A stretch of DNA of 64,000 nt. It comes from Streptomyces sp. CG1. Its GTDB lineage: Bacteria; Actinomycetota; Actinomycetes; Streptomycetales; Streptomycetaceae. Made by a program: the position numbers and the translations under genes. Position 1 is the stretch's first letter. Every line of letters starts with the position of its first letter. Below the pieces are notes generated by a model that was given only the letters and a program-made list of their open reading frames with translations, searched no databases and was not told the origin of the DNA. Shown here piece by piece: positions 1 to 8,685 of this stretch. The stretch is taken from positions 8,363,501 to 8,427,500 of the forward strand of contig NZ_CP163518.1 in NCBI RefSeq assembly GCF_041080625.1, written 5' to 3'.

Positions 1-417
1 GCCTGGCGGAAACCGGCCACGGCGCAAACCCGCCGCGGAACATCATCGCCGTACCGGAGCGCAGTCTGCCAAGGTGGCAGCACCCCGGGACATGAGCGAT
101 GTTCTCGATTCACAGCTGCGTCCCAGGAAACCAAGCCACAATCCGGCCATCCGACCGGGGCCCAGTCGCGGCCCGGTCGCCCGGTCCGTGGCCCGGCCCC
201 GGACGTGTGCGAACCATGCGAAGGGGATTCGGGGCCGGGTCACTTCGGACGTCGCCGGGCGGTCCTCCCGTGGGGGGTGGGGCCGTCCGGCGACCATCTG
301 CCACCCCTCGTACGACAGTTCACTCCCTCACCCGGGACGCCGTTCGAGGGGGCCGGGTGCGCCGGATTTTCCCGATGCCCCGTTTTCCTTCGGCCCGTGC
401 GGTGGACAATTAGGGGC
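1..417. other. Non-coding 5' stretch of the window
   Basis: Open frames exist on both strands, but none has a convincing ribosome site or recognisable protein sequence, so I see no gene here. The stretch is very GC-rich, with several GGCCCGG/CCGGGCC runs. It probably holds the promoter of the PP2C-like gene starting at 418 and possibly the upstream region of a gene outside the window. No clear -35/-10 pair could be assigned. Confidence 0.5.
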
Positions 418-2442
418 ATGAGCCAGCAGGGGGGAAGGCCCGCCCGTCCCGAGGACGACTGGTGGGGACAGCTGTACGACGACTCCACCGAGGACACAGG
501 ACCCGGGGCCGCGCCCGACACCCTGGACGACCGCTTCGCCTCCGCGAAGCACACGGTGACGGGCCGACAGACACCGGCCGCGCGTGACGACGCCGGGCCG
601 GGAGACGGCGACAGGGGCAGCGGAGCCGACGTGGGCGGAGACGTCGGCACGGTGGGGCACGGGGACGGCGACCCGCCCACAGCGCTGTCCAGCCGCCCGG
701 CACTGCCCTCGCAGCGCGCCCCCGAGCCCCCGCCCCTCCCACCGTTTCCCGCCCCCACGACGCCGGTCGACGCCCCGCCCCTCCGGCACACCCCCTGGGA
801 CCGGCCCCCGGCGCCGCCCGAGCCACCCCGCCCGCCCGAGCAGCAACCACCCGCCCCGCCCGCCGAACGCCCGGTGTACAAGCCACCGACGCCCACCGCC
901 CCCGCCGACCGCTCCGTGCCGGAGCCACCCGCCCCGCCCGCCGAACGCCCGGTGTACAAGCCACCGACGCCCACCGCCCCCGCCGACCGCTCCGTGCCGG
1001 AGCCACCCGCCCCGCCCGCCGAACGCCCGGTGTACAAGCCACCGACGCCCACCGCCCCCGCTGACCGCTCCGCGCCGGAGCCACTCGCACCGCCCGGCGA
1101 ACGCCCGGTGTACAGGCCGCCGATGCCCACCGCCCCCGCTGACCGCTCCGCGCCGGAGCCGCTCGCACCGCCCGCCGAACGCCCGGTGTACAGGCCGCCG
1201 ATGCCCCCCGCGCCGGTCGACCGCTCCGTGCCGGAGCCACCCGCACCGCCCGCCGACCGCTCCACGCCGGAGCCACCCGCACCACCCGCCGCGCCCGCCG
1301 TACCCCCCGAGCCACAAGCCCCCCCGGCGCCCGCCGTGCCCCCACAAACGCCCCCGGCCATCACCTCACCCCGCCCTCCCGAGGCCGCCGCAGACGACCC
1401 CGCGCCCCCCTCCGCCCTCGTACCGCCACCCCCACCCCCCTCCGCCATCGACTACGTCGGCTCCGGGCCGCCCACCTACGACCCGGAGCCCACCGCGTTG
1501 CCCGGTGCCGATCCGGACGGGCTCGGTGAGTTGGTCGCGGACACGGTGCTGGACGGGGCCCGGTACGGGGCCTGCACGTTGCGGGCCGTGTCGCTGCGCG
1601 GGGACTCTGCGCGGTACCGGGGCGAACCGCGCCGGGACTCGCTGCTCACCGCCCGGTTCGGGGTGGGCGAGCAGGCGCTGGTGCTCGTCGCGATGGCGAC
1701 CGGCGTGCGCGGCATGCCGGACGCGCATCTCGCGGCGGCCGAGGCGTGCCGGTGGATCGGGCAGGCCGTGGGCCGCAGCCATCAACGGCTCGTGGAGGAC
1801 ATCCGGGCGGCCCGGCGCGGCGAGCTGAAGTCGGGTCTGCAGCGGCTGACCGACCGCAGCCTCGGCAGACTCCGCGCGAGCGCCGCCGAACAGGGCGCCG
1901 ACCCGGAGGCGTACACGGCGAGCCTGCGCTGTCTGCTGCTGCCCGCCGACCCCGACTGCCGTACGCGCGTGTTCTTCGGCGTCGGCGACGGCGGCCTGTT
2001 CCGGCTGCGGGACGGCGCGTGGCAGGACATCGAACCGCAGGTCGCGCCAGACGACTCCGGTGGCGCGCCCGCCGTCGGCTTCGGTTCCCCGACCGGGAAG
2101 CCCGGGAAGTCCGGGGCGGCGTTCGCCGAGACCCCCGAGGGCGACCGGTTCACCATGGACCTCGGCATCCCCACCCCGCCGAGCCCGTACGAGCCCGCGC
2201 CCGAGCCGCCTCGCGAGCCGTTCCGGTTCCGCGCCTCGCCGGCCCGCACGGGGGATGCGCTGGTGATGTGCAGCGCCGGTCTGGCCGAGCCTCTGCGTGG
2301 CGAGGCCGCCCTCTGCGCCTACCTGGCCCGCCGCTGGTCCGGCCGCACCCCGCCCGGCCTCGCCGCGTTCCTCGCCGACGCCCAGGTACGGGTGAAGGGC
2401 TACGCCGACGACCGTACGGCGGCGGCCGTGTGGGAGGCGTGA
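418..2442 (+). CDS. Proline-rich protein with C-terminal PP2C-like domain
   Basis: A 674-residue protein read from the ATG at 418, where the sequence becomes protein-like (MSQQGGRPARPEDDWW). An acidic N-terminus is followed by a long Pro/Ala-rich linker (about residues 90-350) containing five tandem 26-residue repeats (core ERPVYKPPTPTAPADRS). The C-terminal half (about 360-674) resembles the protein phosphatase 2C-like domains common in Streptomyces: an RYGACTLRAVSLRG segment, a GVGEQALVLVAMATG segment and a GVGDGGLFRLRDG strand-turn. Clear metal-binding aspartates of an active PP2C are not obvious, so catalysis is uncertain; a regulatory or sensor role is possible. No transmembrane segment is seen. 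Longer in-frame starts upstream (from 205) lack both a ribosome site and protein-like sequence. Confidence 0.75.
   Translation: MSQQGGRPARPEDDWWGQLYDDSTEDTGPGAAPDTLDDRFASAKHTVTGRQTPAARDDAGPGDGDRGSGADVGGDVGTVGHGDGDPPTALSSRPALPSQRAPEPPPLPPFPAPTTPVDAPPLRHTPWDRPPAPPEPPRPPEQQPPAPPAERPVYKPPTPTAPADRSVPEPPAPPAERPVYKPPTPTAPADRSVPEPPAPPAERPVYKPPTPTAPADRSAPEPLAPPGERPVYRPPMPTAPADRSAPEPLAPPAERPVYRPPMPPAPVDRSVPEPPAPPADRSTPEPPAPPAAPAVPPEPQAPPAPAVPPQTPPAITSPRPPEAAADDPAPPSALVPPPPPPSAIDYVGSGPPTYDPEPTALPGADPDGLGELVADTVLDGARYGACTLRAVSLRGDSARYRGEPRRDSLLTARFGVGEQALVLVAMATGVRGMPDAHLAAAEACRWIGQAVGRSHQRLVEDIRAARRGELKSGLQRLTDRSLGRLRASAAEQGADPEAYTASLRCLLLPADPDCRTRVFFGVGDGGLFRLRDGAWQDIEPQVAPDDSGGAPAVGFGSPTGKPGKSGAAFAETPEGDRFTMDLGIPTPPSPYEPAPEPPREPFRFRASPARTGDALVMCSAGLAEPLRGEAALCAYLARRWSGRTPPGLAAFLADAQVRVKGYADDRTAAAVWEA
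847..1240 (+). repeat. 78-bp tandem repeat, five copies, in PP2C-like gene
   Basis: The string GAACGCCCGGTGTACA recurs at 865, 943, 1021, 1099 and 1177, exactly 78 bp apart. Copies 1-3 are almost identical; copies 4-5 carry shared changes (AAG to AGG, ACG to ATG), suggesting stepwise duplication. The repeat keeps frame and encodes 26 residues each. Confidence 0.95.
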
Positions 2443-2537
2443 CCGTTGCCCCCGCGACGTCACCGCTGCCCCGGTGAATGGATGGAACCGAGGACCACGG
2501 AGGTAATCGGAGCAACCGAAGGGGCAGACGAGACAAC

Positions 2538-4280
2538 ATGGCCAAACAGAATGTAGCGGAGCAGTTCGTCGACATCCTCGTCCGCGCCGGCGTCCGCCGC
2601 CTCTACGGCGTGGTCGGTGACAGCCTCAACCCGGTGGTGGACGCCGTCCGCCGCAACTCCGCCATCGACTGGATCCACGTACGCCACGAGGAGACCGCCG
2701 CCTTCGCGGCCGGCGCCGAGGCCCAGATCACCGGGAAGCTGGCCGCGTGCGCCGGCTCCTGCGGCCCGGGCAATCTGCACCTGATCAACGGCCTGTACGA
2801 CGCGCACCGCTCCATGGCCCCGGTGCTCGCGCTCGCCTCGCAGATCCCGTCCAGCGAGATCGGCCTCGGCTACTTCCAGGAGACCCATCCCGACCGGCTC
2901 TTCCAGGAGTGCAGCCACTACAGCGAACTGATCTCCAACCGGAAGCAGATGCCCCGGCTGCTGCAGACCGCCATCCAGCACGCGGTCGGGCAGAGCGGGG
3001 TCAGCGTGGTCTCGCTGCCCGGTGACATCGCCGCCGAACCAGCTCCGGAGAAGGCCGCGCAGAGCGCCCTGGTCACCTCCCGGCCCACCGTCCGGCCGGG
3101 CGACGCCGAGATCGACAAGCTCGTGGAGATGATCGACGAGGCCGGGAGGGTGACCCTGTTCTGCGGCAGCGGCACGGCGGGCGGGCACGCGGAGGTCATG
3201 GAGTTCGCCGGGCGGATCAAGTCCCCGGTGGGCCACGCCCTGCGCGGCAAGGAGTGGATCCAGTACGACAACCCGTACGACGTCGGCATGAGCGGACTGC
3301 TCGGCTACGGCGCCGCCTACGAGGCCACCCACGAGTGCGACCTGCTGATCCTGCTCGGCACCGACTTCCCGTACAACGCCTTCCTGCCCGACGACGTGAA
3401 GATCGCCCAGATCGATGTACGGCCCGAGGTGCTCGGCCGCCGCTCACGGCTCGACCTCGCCGTGTGGGGCGACGTGCGCGAGACGCTGCGCTGTCTGATC
3501 CCGCGCGTGAAGGAGAAGACCGACCGGCGTTTCCTCGACAGGATGCTGAAGAAACACGCCGACGCGCTGGAGGGTGTGGTCAAGGCCTACACCCGCAAGG
3601 TCGACAAGCATGTCCCCATCCACCCCGAGTACGTGGCCGCCGTCCTCGACGAAGTCGCCGAGGACGACGCCGTGTTCACCGTCGACACCGGCATGTGCAA
3701 TGTGTGGGCCGCCCGCTACATCTCGCCCAACGGCCGCCGCAGGATCATCGGTTCGTTCTCGCACGGCTCGATGGCGAACGCGCTGCCGATGGCGATCGGC
3801 GCCCAGTTCACCGACCGGGGCCGCCAGGTGGTGTCGATGTCGGGCGACGGCGGCTTCTCCATGCTGATGGGTGACTTCCTGACGCTCGTGCAGTACGACC
3901 TCCCCGTCAAGGTCGTCCTGTTCAACAACTCCTCCCTCGGCATGGTCGAGTTGGAGATGCTGGTCGCCGGACTGCCCTCGTACGGCACCACCAACGTCAA
4001 CCCCGACTTCGCCGCCGTCGCGCGCGCCTGCGGTGCCCACGGGGTGCGGGTGGAGAAGCCCAAGCAGCTCGCCGGAGCGCTGAAGGACGCCTTCAAACAC
4101 AAGGGCCCGGCACTGGTGGACATCGTCACCGACCCCAACGCACTGTCCATCCCGCCGAAGATCAGCGCAGAGATGGTCACAGGATTCGCCCTGTCCGCCT
4201 CGAAGATCGTGCTCGACGGCGGCGTCGGCCGCATGCTCCAGATGGCCCGCTCCAACCTCCGCAACGTGCCACGGCCCTGA
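2538..4280 (+). CDS. poxB: Pyruvate dehydrogenase (quinone) / pyruvate oxidase, ThDP enzyme
   Basis: A 580-residue ThDP enzyme that very likely oxidatively decarboxylates pyruvate to acetate, passing electrons to the quinone pool at the membrane. The start is the ATG at 2538 (MAKQNVAEQF); an upstream in-frame ATG at 2478 is not protein-like. Sequence is PoxB-like throughout: VVGDSLNPVVDAV, catalytic-Glu motif HVRHEETAAFAAGAEAQ (about residue 50), AGSCGPGNLHLINGLYD, IPSSEIGLGYFQETHP, a central FAD/DHS fold domain, and the ThDP/Mg motif GDGGFSMLMGDF with NNSSLGMVELEM (about 435-475). Length matches E. coli PoxB (about 570). It stands alone, with no partner enzyme nearby. Confidence 0.92.
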   Translation: MAKQNVAEQFVDILVRAGVRRLYGVVGDSLNPVVDAVRRNSAIDWIHVRHEETAAFAAGAEAQITGKLAACAGSCGPGNLHLINGLYDAHRSMAPVLALASQIPSSEIGLGYFQETHPDRLFQECSHYSELISNRKQMPRLLQTAIQHAVGQSGVSVVSLPGDIAAEPAPEKAAQSALVTSRPTVRPGDAEIDKLVEMIDEAGRVTLFCGSGTAGGHAEVMEFAGRIKSPVGHALRGKEWIQYDNPYDVGMSGLLGYGAAYEATHECDLLILLGTDFPYNAFLPDDVKIAQIDVRPEVLGRRSRLDLAVWGDVRETLRCLIPRVKEKTDRRFLDRMLKKHADALEGVVKAYTRKVDKHVPIHPEYVAAVLDEVAEDDAVFTVDTGMCNVWAARYISPNGRRRIIGSFSHGSMANALPMAIGAQFTDRGRQVVSMSGDGGFSMLMGDFLTLVQYDLPVKVVLFNNSSLGMVELEMLVAGLPSYGTTNVNPDFAAVARACGAHGVRVEKPKQLAGALKDAFKHKGPALVDIVTDPNALSIPPKISAEMVTGFALSASKIVLDGGVGRMLQMARSNLRNVPRP

Positions 4281-4602
4281 CTCCCGCCCGCGGGGGACCG
4301 CTTACTGGCCCGTAGGGGAATGCATTTCGGCCACTTTCACGGCGCGTGACGGTGTGCCGACGGCCGGTGCCGGGCGCATCTGCCTTGCCGTTGCGGGGCG
4401 TCCGTGGCGCCCAGCGCCCTGCGGGGGGCCGGTGATCGGGGTGCGTCCCGGCCCGGCGGGCGGCCCGGACGCCGTACGGCCGTGGCCGAACCGCCGGTCA
4501 TCGGGCATGTGTCATGACTGCCTGTGTGCGTGCTGGGCAAGCATCCCCCGTGAACGTGTTCGACCAGGAGGGGCAGGGTCCAGCGGCGTGCGGGCGGGGG
4601 TC
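4281..4602. other. Intergenic region with possible short upstream ORF
   Basis: About 320 bp between poxB and the ATP-binding regulator. A 30-codon frame (ATG at 4514, stop 4604-4606) ends in an ATGA overlap with the next gene's ATG at 4603, which would allow translational coupling. It has no strong ribosome site of its own. A Cys-rich in-frame extension of the next gene from 4507 is also possible. No clear terminator or promoter was found. Confidence 0.35.
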
Positions 4603-5088
4603 ATGAAGAGTCAGGCACGAGGGGGCGGTCCCGCGGTCGTCGGAGGCTCCTCGGCGACGAGGGGGGAGACGACGGGGGACGAGGCCGGCACCATATCGGG
4701 ACACGCGCACCGGCTCCGGCGCAGACTGGGGCGGGCGGATCTCCGGGCGGTGCCCGAGGCCCGCCGGGAGTTGCGCGAACTGCTGCGGCACTGGGGCAAA
4801 CCCGGCCGCTCGGAGATCGCCGAACTGCTCACCAGCGAACTGGTCACCAACGCGCTCGTCCACACCGACAACGACGCGGTCCTGACGGCCGTCGTGGAGC
4901 CGGGCGGACTGCGCGTGGAGGTACGGGACTTCGTGGCCCGCAGACCGGAGCTGAGAGGCCCGGAGTCGGACGCCGACACCCATGGGCGGGGCATGGTGCT
5001 CGTGCAGTCCCTCGCGGACGCCTGGGGCGTACGACCGCACGGGGTGGGCAAGTCGGTGTGGTTCGAACTCGGCGCCGAGGCGGCGTGA
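4603..5088 (+). CDS. ATP-binding protein, anti-sigma-factor-type (RsbW-like) kinase
   Basis: A 161-residue protein with a single HATPase_c domain of the RsbW/SpoIIAB type, a family that in Streptomyces usually acts as anti-sigma or regulatory kinase in the cytosol. Visible motifs: an N-terminal RRLGRADLRAVPEARRELRE segment, the N-box ELLTSELVTNALVHT (about 85-99), and the G-box DTHGRGMVLVQSLADAWGV (about 130-148), ending KSVWFEL as is common in this family. The ATG at 4603 follows a GCGGGGG run by a few bases. No antagonist or sigma factor gene is adjacent, so the partner is unknown. Confidence 0.82.
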   Translation: MKSQARGGGPAVVGGSSATRGETTGDEAGTISGHAHRLRRRLGRADLRAVPEARRELRELLRHWGKPGRSEIAELLTSELVTNALVHTDNDAVLTAVVEPGGLRVEVRDFVARRPELRGPESDADTHGRGMVLVQSLADAWGVRPHGVGKSVWFELGAEAA

Positions 5089-5106
5089 CGGCACGAGTGA
5101 TATGCA

Positions 5107-5148
5107 ACGGGCCGGGACGTGACCCGTGTCGGTCACGCCCCGGCCCGT
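5107..5148. terminator. Bidirectional hairpin terminator
   Basis: An 18-bp stem with one mismatch: ACGGGCCGGGACGTGACC, loop CGTGTC, then the complementary arm. It sits between two convergent genes (stop at 5088 and stop at 5186) and probably ends both transcripts. Confidence 0.85.
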
Positions 5149-5185
5149 CTGCGTCACGGCCTGAGCCCCGGTCCCGGCCGGAGCC

Positions 5186-6229
5186 CTAGCCGAACTGCTG
5201 CTCCAGGTCCTTCAGCTTGCGCTCCAGGGAGTCCAGGCGTGGCAGAGCCATGGTGTCGTCCTCCGCGGTGAGGTCGACTGTCACCTGCTCAGCGGACGCG
5301 CTGCGGACCGGCTGCAGGGAGGGACGGGCGCGAACGGGCAGCTGTTCCGCGGTGGATATGGCAGGCTCCGCGGTCACCTCGGCGGGGCCCCGCTCCACCG
5401 CCTGCACCTCGACCTGTCGGCCGGTGCGCCCGACGAAGCCGCGGTGGCCCCGGCTGATCGCCTTCAGCTGGGCCCGCTCCAGGCGGTGCTGCTCGCGCCG
5501 GCGCTGGCGGGTCTCCTCCTTGCTCCGCTTGTCCTCGCGGACCTCCTCGACGGCCTCGTCCAGGCTGCGCACACCCTCCAGCAGCATCAGCGACCAGGCC
5601 TTGTAGGTCTCGCGGGGAGCCCGCAGCCAGCGCACGATCCGGATCTGCGGCAGCGGACGCGGCACCAGGCCCTGCTCGCGCAGCGCGGCCCGGCGGGTCT
5701 GCTTCAGCGCCCGGTCGAACAGGACGGCCGCGGACAGTGACATACCGGAGAAGAACTGCGGGGCGCCCGCGTGGCCGGCCCCCCGGGGCGCGTGCACCCA
5801 GTTGAACCAGGCCGCCGCCGCGGCGAACAGCCACACGAGGATCCGGGAGCCGAGCGCCGCGTCACCGTGGCTGGCCTCGCGCACCGCGAGGACGGAGCAG
5901 AACATGGCCGCGCCGTCCAGGCCGAACGGCACCAGGTACTGCCAGCCGTCCGTCAGCCCCAGGTTCTGTTCGCCGAAGCCGACGAGGCCGTGGAAGGACA
6001 GGGCGGCGGCGACCGCCGCACAGCAGAACAGGAGCACGTAGGAGGCCGTGCCGTAGATGGCCTCCTTGCGTCTGCGGCGCTCCTCGCTGCGCTCCCACGA
6101 GTCGTCCGCGCTCGCGTTCTCCCCGGAGGAGCGCTTGCCGCGCGCGAGCACCGCCACCGCCGCCAGCATGCCCAGGAGCAGTACGGCGCCGGGAAGCAGC
6201 CAGTTCAGCGATATGTCGGTCAGTCTCAT
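5186..6229 (-). CDS. DUF2637 membrane protein
   Basis: A 347-residue membrane protein read from the ATG at 6229 (MRLTDISLNWLLPGAVL), preceded by AGGGACCCCTG. One N-terminal membrane helix (about 8-28) is followed by a charged stretch, then four hydrophobic segments (about 57-80, 95-112, 125-142, 155-170) matching the DUF2637 domain known from actinomycetes and from Spd-type plasmid spread proteins. The C-terminal third is cytoplasmic, highly charged and probably coiled coil (RQRRREQHRLERAQLKAI), with a final LERKLKDLEQQFG helix. The biochemical function of the family is unknown. It is convergent with the ATP-binding protein and ends in the same hairpin. Confidence 0.75.
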   Translation of the reverse strand: MRLTDISLNWLLPGAVLLLGMLAAVAVLARGKRSSGENASADDSWERSEERRRRKEAIYGTASYVLLFCCAAVAAALSFHGLVGFGEQNLGLTDGWQYLVPFGLDGAAMFCSVLAVREASHGDAALGSRILVWLFAAAAAWFNWVHAPRGAGHAGAPQFFSGMSLSAAVLFDRALKQTRRAALREQGLVPRPLPQIRIVRWLRAPRETYKAWSLMLLEGVRSLDEAVEEVREDKRSKEETRQRRREQHRLERAQLKAISRGHRGFVGRTGRQVEVQAVERGPAEVTAEPAISTAEQLPVRARPSLQPVRSASAEQVTVDLTAEDDTMALPRLDSLERKLKDLEQQFG

Positions 6230-6656
6230 CAGGGGTCCCTTGCATTGGGATAGGGCGTAACGCCCGCCATAGTGGCCCACTCCCGATGGCCCTCAGGGGG
6301 TTTCGGGGCAAGAGGCCGCCAATGAAGTGCAAGGGGATGCCCAGGACGGCGTTCTGCTCGAACTGCCGCTTGAGGGGCGGGAGTTGAGTTCGAATAAGAC
6401 TACCCGCACGGATGGTTCCGGGGAAACTTCCTGAGGCGGGTGAGGAGGGTGTGAAGCATCTGCGTACGATGATCATAATGGGCCCCGGATTGTGCTCCGG
6501 CCTCTGGGAACCCTCAAGTCGCGGTGCTCACCGGGGATTTGACGGTGCGGTCGCATGAGGCGTGCGGCACCGGGTCTCGCGGTGCAGGCCGAAGCCCGCG
6601 AGGACGTCCGGGCGGGCTGGGCGGGGCCGCCGATCCTTGATCGCGGACCGGCATGC

Positions 6657-6675
6657 AAAGGTAAGGCTAACCTTA
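6657..6675 (+). promoter_or_regulatory. Candidate iron box (DmdR/IdeR-type operator)
   Basis: AAAGGTAAGGCTAACCTTA matches 15 of 19 positions of the actinobacterial iron-box consensus TTAGGTTAGGCTAACCTAA, with a nearly palindromic core. It lies about 110 bp upstream of the GntR gene and just upstream of a possible -35/-10 pair. Confidence 0.6.
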
Positions 6676-6692
6676 CTTACTTTCGGGTGAAT

Positions 6693-6720
6693 TTGAACTA
6701 CCGGCTCGGGCGCCTAAGGT
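6693..6720 (+). promoter_or_regulatory. Candidate promoter for the GntR gene
   Basis: TTGAAC at 6693-6698 and TAAGGT at 6715-6720 are separated by 16 bp, similar to housekeeping sigma promoters. The transcript would have a leader of about 60 nt before the GTG at 6786. A second TTGACG (6723-6728) without a good -10 is nearby. Confidence 0.35.
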
Positions 6721-6785
6721 GCTTGACGGACAAGTGACAACTCGCCGTTAATGACCCAAGTGCCGACAAGCCGCCAGGAGGACCC

Positions 6786-7592
6786 GTGAAGCAGAGCGTG
6801 CAGGGCTCCGCCGAGGCGGGGACACCGGAGCGCCGTACGACCGGCGGTTCCCGGGTGCCCGCACAGGCGCGCGTCGCGGACGTCCTCGACGCCTGCCGCG
6901 AGCGGGGCGACACCGCAGTGCCGGCGGCGCGGGGCGAGCACACGCACAGTGAGCGGCCGGTTCCCGGGCCGCGGCCGGCGGTGCAGCGCTCCTCGGTGCG
7001 CGGGCAGATCCTGGACGCGCTGCGGACGGCGCTGGTGACCGGGGAGCTGCGGCCGGGCGAGGTCTACTCGGCGCCGGTGCTCGGCGAACGGTTCGGTGTC
7101 TCGGCGACGCCCGTGCGGGAGGCCATGCAGCAGCTCGCCCTGGAGGGGGCGGTCGAGGTCGCGCCCAACCGGGGCTTCCGGGTGGTCGAGCGCGGGGCGC
7201 GGGAGCTGGCCGAGCTGGCGGAGGTGCGCGCGCTCATCGAGGTGCCGGTGATGCTGCGGCTCGCCCGGACGGTGCCGGGGGAGCGGTGGGCCGAACTGCG
7301 TCCGCTGGCGGAGGAGACGGTGCGGGCGGCGGCCGACGGCTGTCCGGCGACGTACGCGGAGTCCGACCGGGCCTTCCACCGCGCCCTGCTCGCCCTGTCG
7401 GGCAACGATCAGCTGGTCGGTGTCGCCGCCGACCTCCACCGACGCTCCCAGTGGCCCCCGGTCCGGCGCGGCCGCGCCTACCTGGTCGCGGACGCGGCGG
7501 AACACCTGGCCCTTCTGGACGCGCTGATCGCCGGGGACGTGGATGTGGTGCGGGGGCTGGTGACGGAGCACTTCGCGGGCGCGGCGAGCTGA
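6786..7592 (+). CDS. GntR-family transcriptional regulator (FadR/FCD type)
   Basis: A 268-residue regulator. The GTG at 6786 is preceded by AGGAGG at optimal spacing. A low-complexity N-terminal tail (about 65 residues) precedes the winged-helix domain SVRGQILDALRTALVTGEL...VLGERFGVSATPVREAMQQLALEGAVEV (about 72-130), followed by an FCD-like all-helical ligand domain (ELAEVRALIEVPVM, SDRAFHRALLALSGN, VADAAEHLALLDALIAGD with paired histidines). FCD domains bind carboxylic acids, often with a metal. The target is unknown. The iron box upstream suggests iron-responsive expression, which is inference. Confidence 0.88.
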   Translation: MKQSVQGSAEAGTPERRTTGGSRVPAQARVADVLDACRERGDTAVPAARGEHTHSERPVPGPRPAVQRSSVRGQILDALRTALVTGELRPGEVYSAPVLGERFGVSATPVREAMQQLALEGAVEVAPNRGFRVVERGARELAELAEVRALIEVPVMLRLARTVPGERWAELRPLAEETVRAAADGCPATYAESDRAFHRALLALSGNDQLVGVAADLHRRSQWPPVRRGRAYLVADAAEHLALLDALIAGDVDVVRGLVTEHFAGAAS

Positions 7593-7751
7593 GCAAGCCG
7601 GATGAGCGCCGTCGGGGTTCGGGTCATCTCCCGGGTGCGGCTCCGCACCCCTCACAGGCCACTCCAGCCCCAGCTCGCCCAGAGGTGCGGGGAACTGCGC
7701 GATCAGCCCCCGCCTGCCCGCACCCGGCACTGAGCCGGCACCCCGCCACCC

Positions 7752-8534
7752 CTACGCCGTAGCCACCCCCGGTGCCGGCGGAGACAACTGTCGCGCCAGC
7801 CACGTCGGAACACCCCCGAGCAGCCGGAACAGCCGTCGAGCCTCCTCCCTCAGCCGCGAAGCCTCCGGCTCGGATTCCGCGTCGGCCAGGGAGGCCAGCG
7901 CAGGCGCCGTACCGACCAGATAGCCCAGTTCCTCGCGGATGCGCAGGGATTCGGCGAAGCCGTGCCGGGCCTCCGTCAACTCCCCGTCGCGCAGGGCGAG
8001 TCCGGCGAGATGACGCCAGGTGAAGGACAGCAGCAGTGGGTCGGCGTGCGCCGTGGCTCCCGCGTGGGCCCGGCGGTAAGCCGCCCGCGCCGCCTGCGGA
8101 GAGCGGGTCAGGTTCTCGGCGATCAGACCCCGGCGGAAGTCCAGCAGGGCCCGGCCGGGCGCCCCCGGAGGGATCAGCGCAGCCGCCCGGCCGAGCGCGG
8201 CCCGCGCCTCGTCCACCCGGTCCCGCACCCCGTGCAGCGTGGCCGTGTAGGCGAGCTGACCCCGCTCGCACGCGGCAGCGCCCCGCTCCTCGTCGCTGTG
8301 CGCGAGAGCCTCCGCCGTCCGCAGGGCGTCCTCCGCGCCCTCCCAGCCCCGCTCGGTGTACAGACACCGTTCGACCAGCAGCGCGGCCCGCTGCAGGGCC
8401 GTGGCGGGGGCGTCCGGCGGCAGCAGGGCCGCCGCGTCCGCCCAGCAGGCCCGCGAGCGCAGCCGCCATACCGCGGTCTGGAGCGGATCGTCACCGGGGG
8501 TCGTTCCGTTACCAGACATGGCGGTATGCGCCAC
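7752..8534 (-). CDS. Helical-repeat (TPR-like) protein of unknown function
   Basis: About 260 residues of alternating helices rich in Ala, Leu, Glu and Arg (ALQRAALLVERCLYTERGWEGAEDALRTAEALA, ARAAYRRAHAGATAHADPLL, EARHGFAESLRIREELGYL), typical of tetratricopeptide-like folds. I chose the GTG at 8534 because GGGGAGGG lies six bases upstream; the ATG at 8519 is the alternative. No signal peptide or membrane segment. It lies downstream of the PucR gene on the same strand, but about 150 bp separates them. Similar proteins often form the sensor half of LuxR/LAL regulators, but no HTH is present here. Confidence 0.6.
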   Translation of the reverse strand: MAHTAMSGNGTTPGDDPLQTAVWRLRSRACWADAAALLPPDAPATALQRAALLVERCLYTERGWEGAEDALRTAEALAHSDEERGAAACERGQLAYTATLHGVRDRVDEARAALGRAAALIPPGAPGRALLDFRRGLIAENLTRSPQAARAAYRRAHAGATAHADPLLLSFTWRHLAGLALRDGELTEARHGFAESLRIREELGYLVGTAPALASLADAESEPEASRLREEARRLFRLLGGVPTWLARQLSPPAPGVATA

Positions 8535-8685
8535 GTTGCCCTCCCCGAGCACGCCATCGAGCTGTTGAGTGGTGGCGGCATTCCAGCACCATTCGCCGGG
8601 CCGGGCCAAGAGGGTGGGTGAAAGATTTCACAAAGTCGTGGGGTGCGGGCGTGACCGGGTCTGGCCCCGCGCGCCCCTGCTGACC

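Larger units (their letters stand above)
6230..6785. other. Long divergent intergenic region with iron-box candidate
   Basis: 556 bp between the divergent DUF2637 and GntR genes. The right part holds a candidate iron box (6657-6675) and a candidate promoter (TTGAAC 6693-6698, TAAGGT 6715-6720). A short frame starting around 6452 with GGAGG too close to its GTG was considered and not called. The left part is less GC-rich than the surrounding genes and shows no further recognisable element. Confidence 0.5.

Noticed and set aside
6452..6559. 35-codon ORF before the iron box (starting MKHLRTMIIM)
   Set aside because: GGAGG is only two to three bases from the GTG, the peptide is unlike any protein I recognise, and nothing supports translation.
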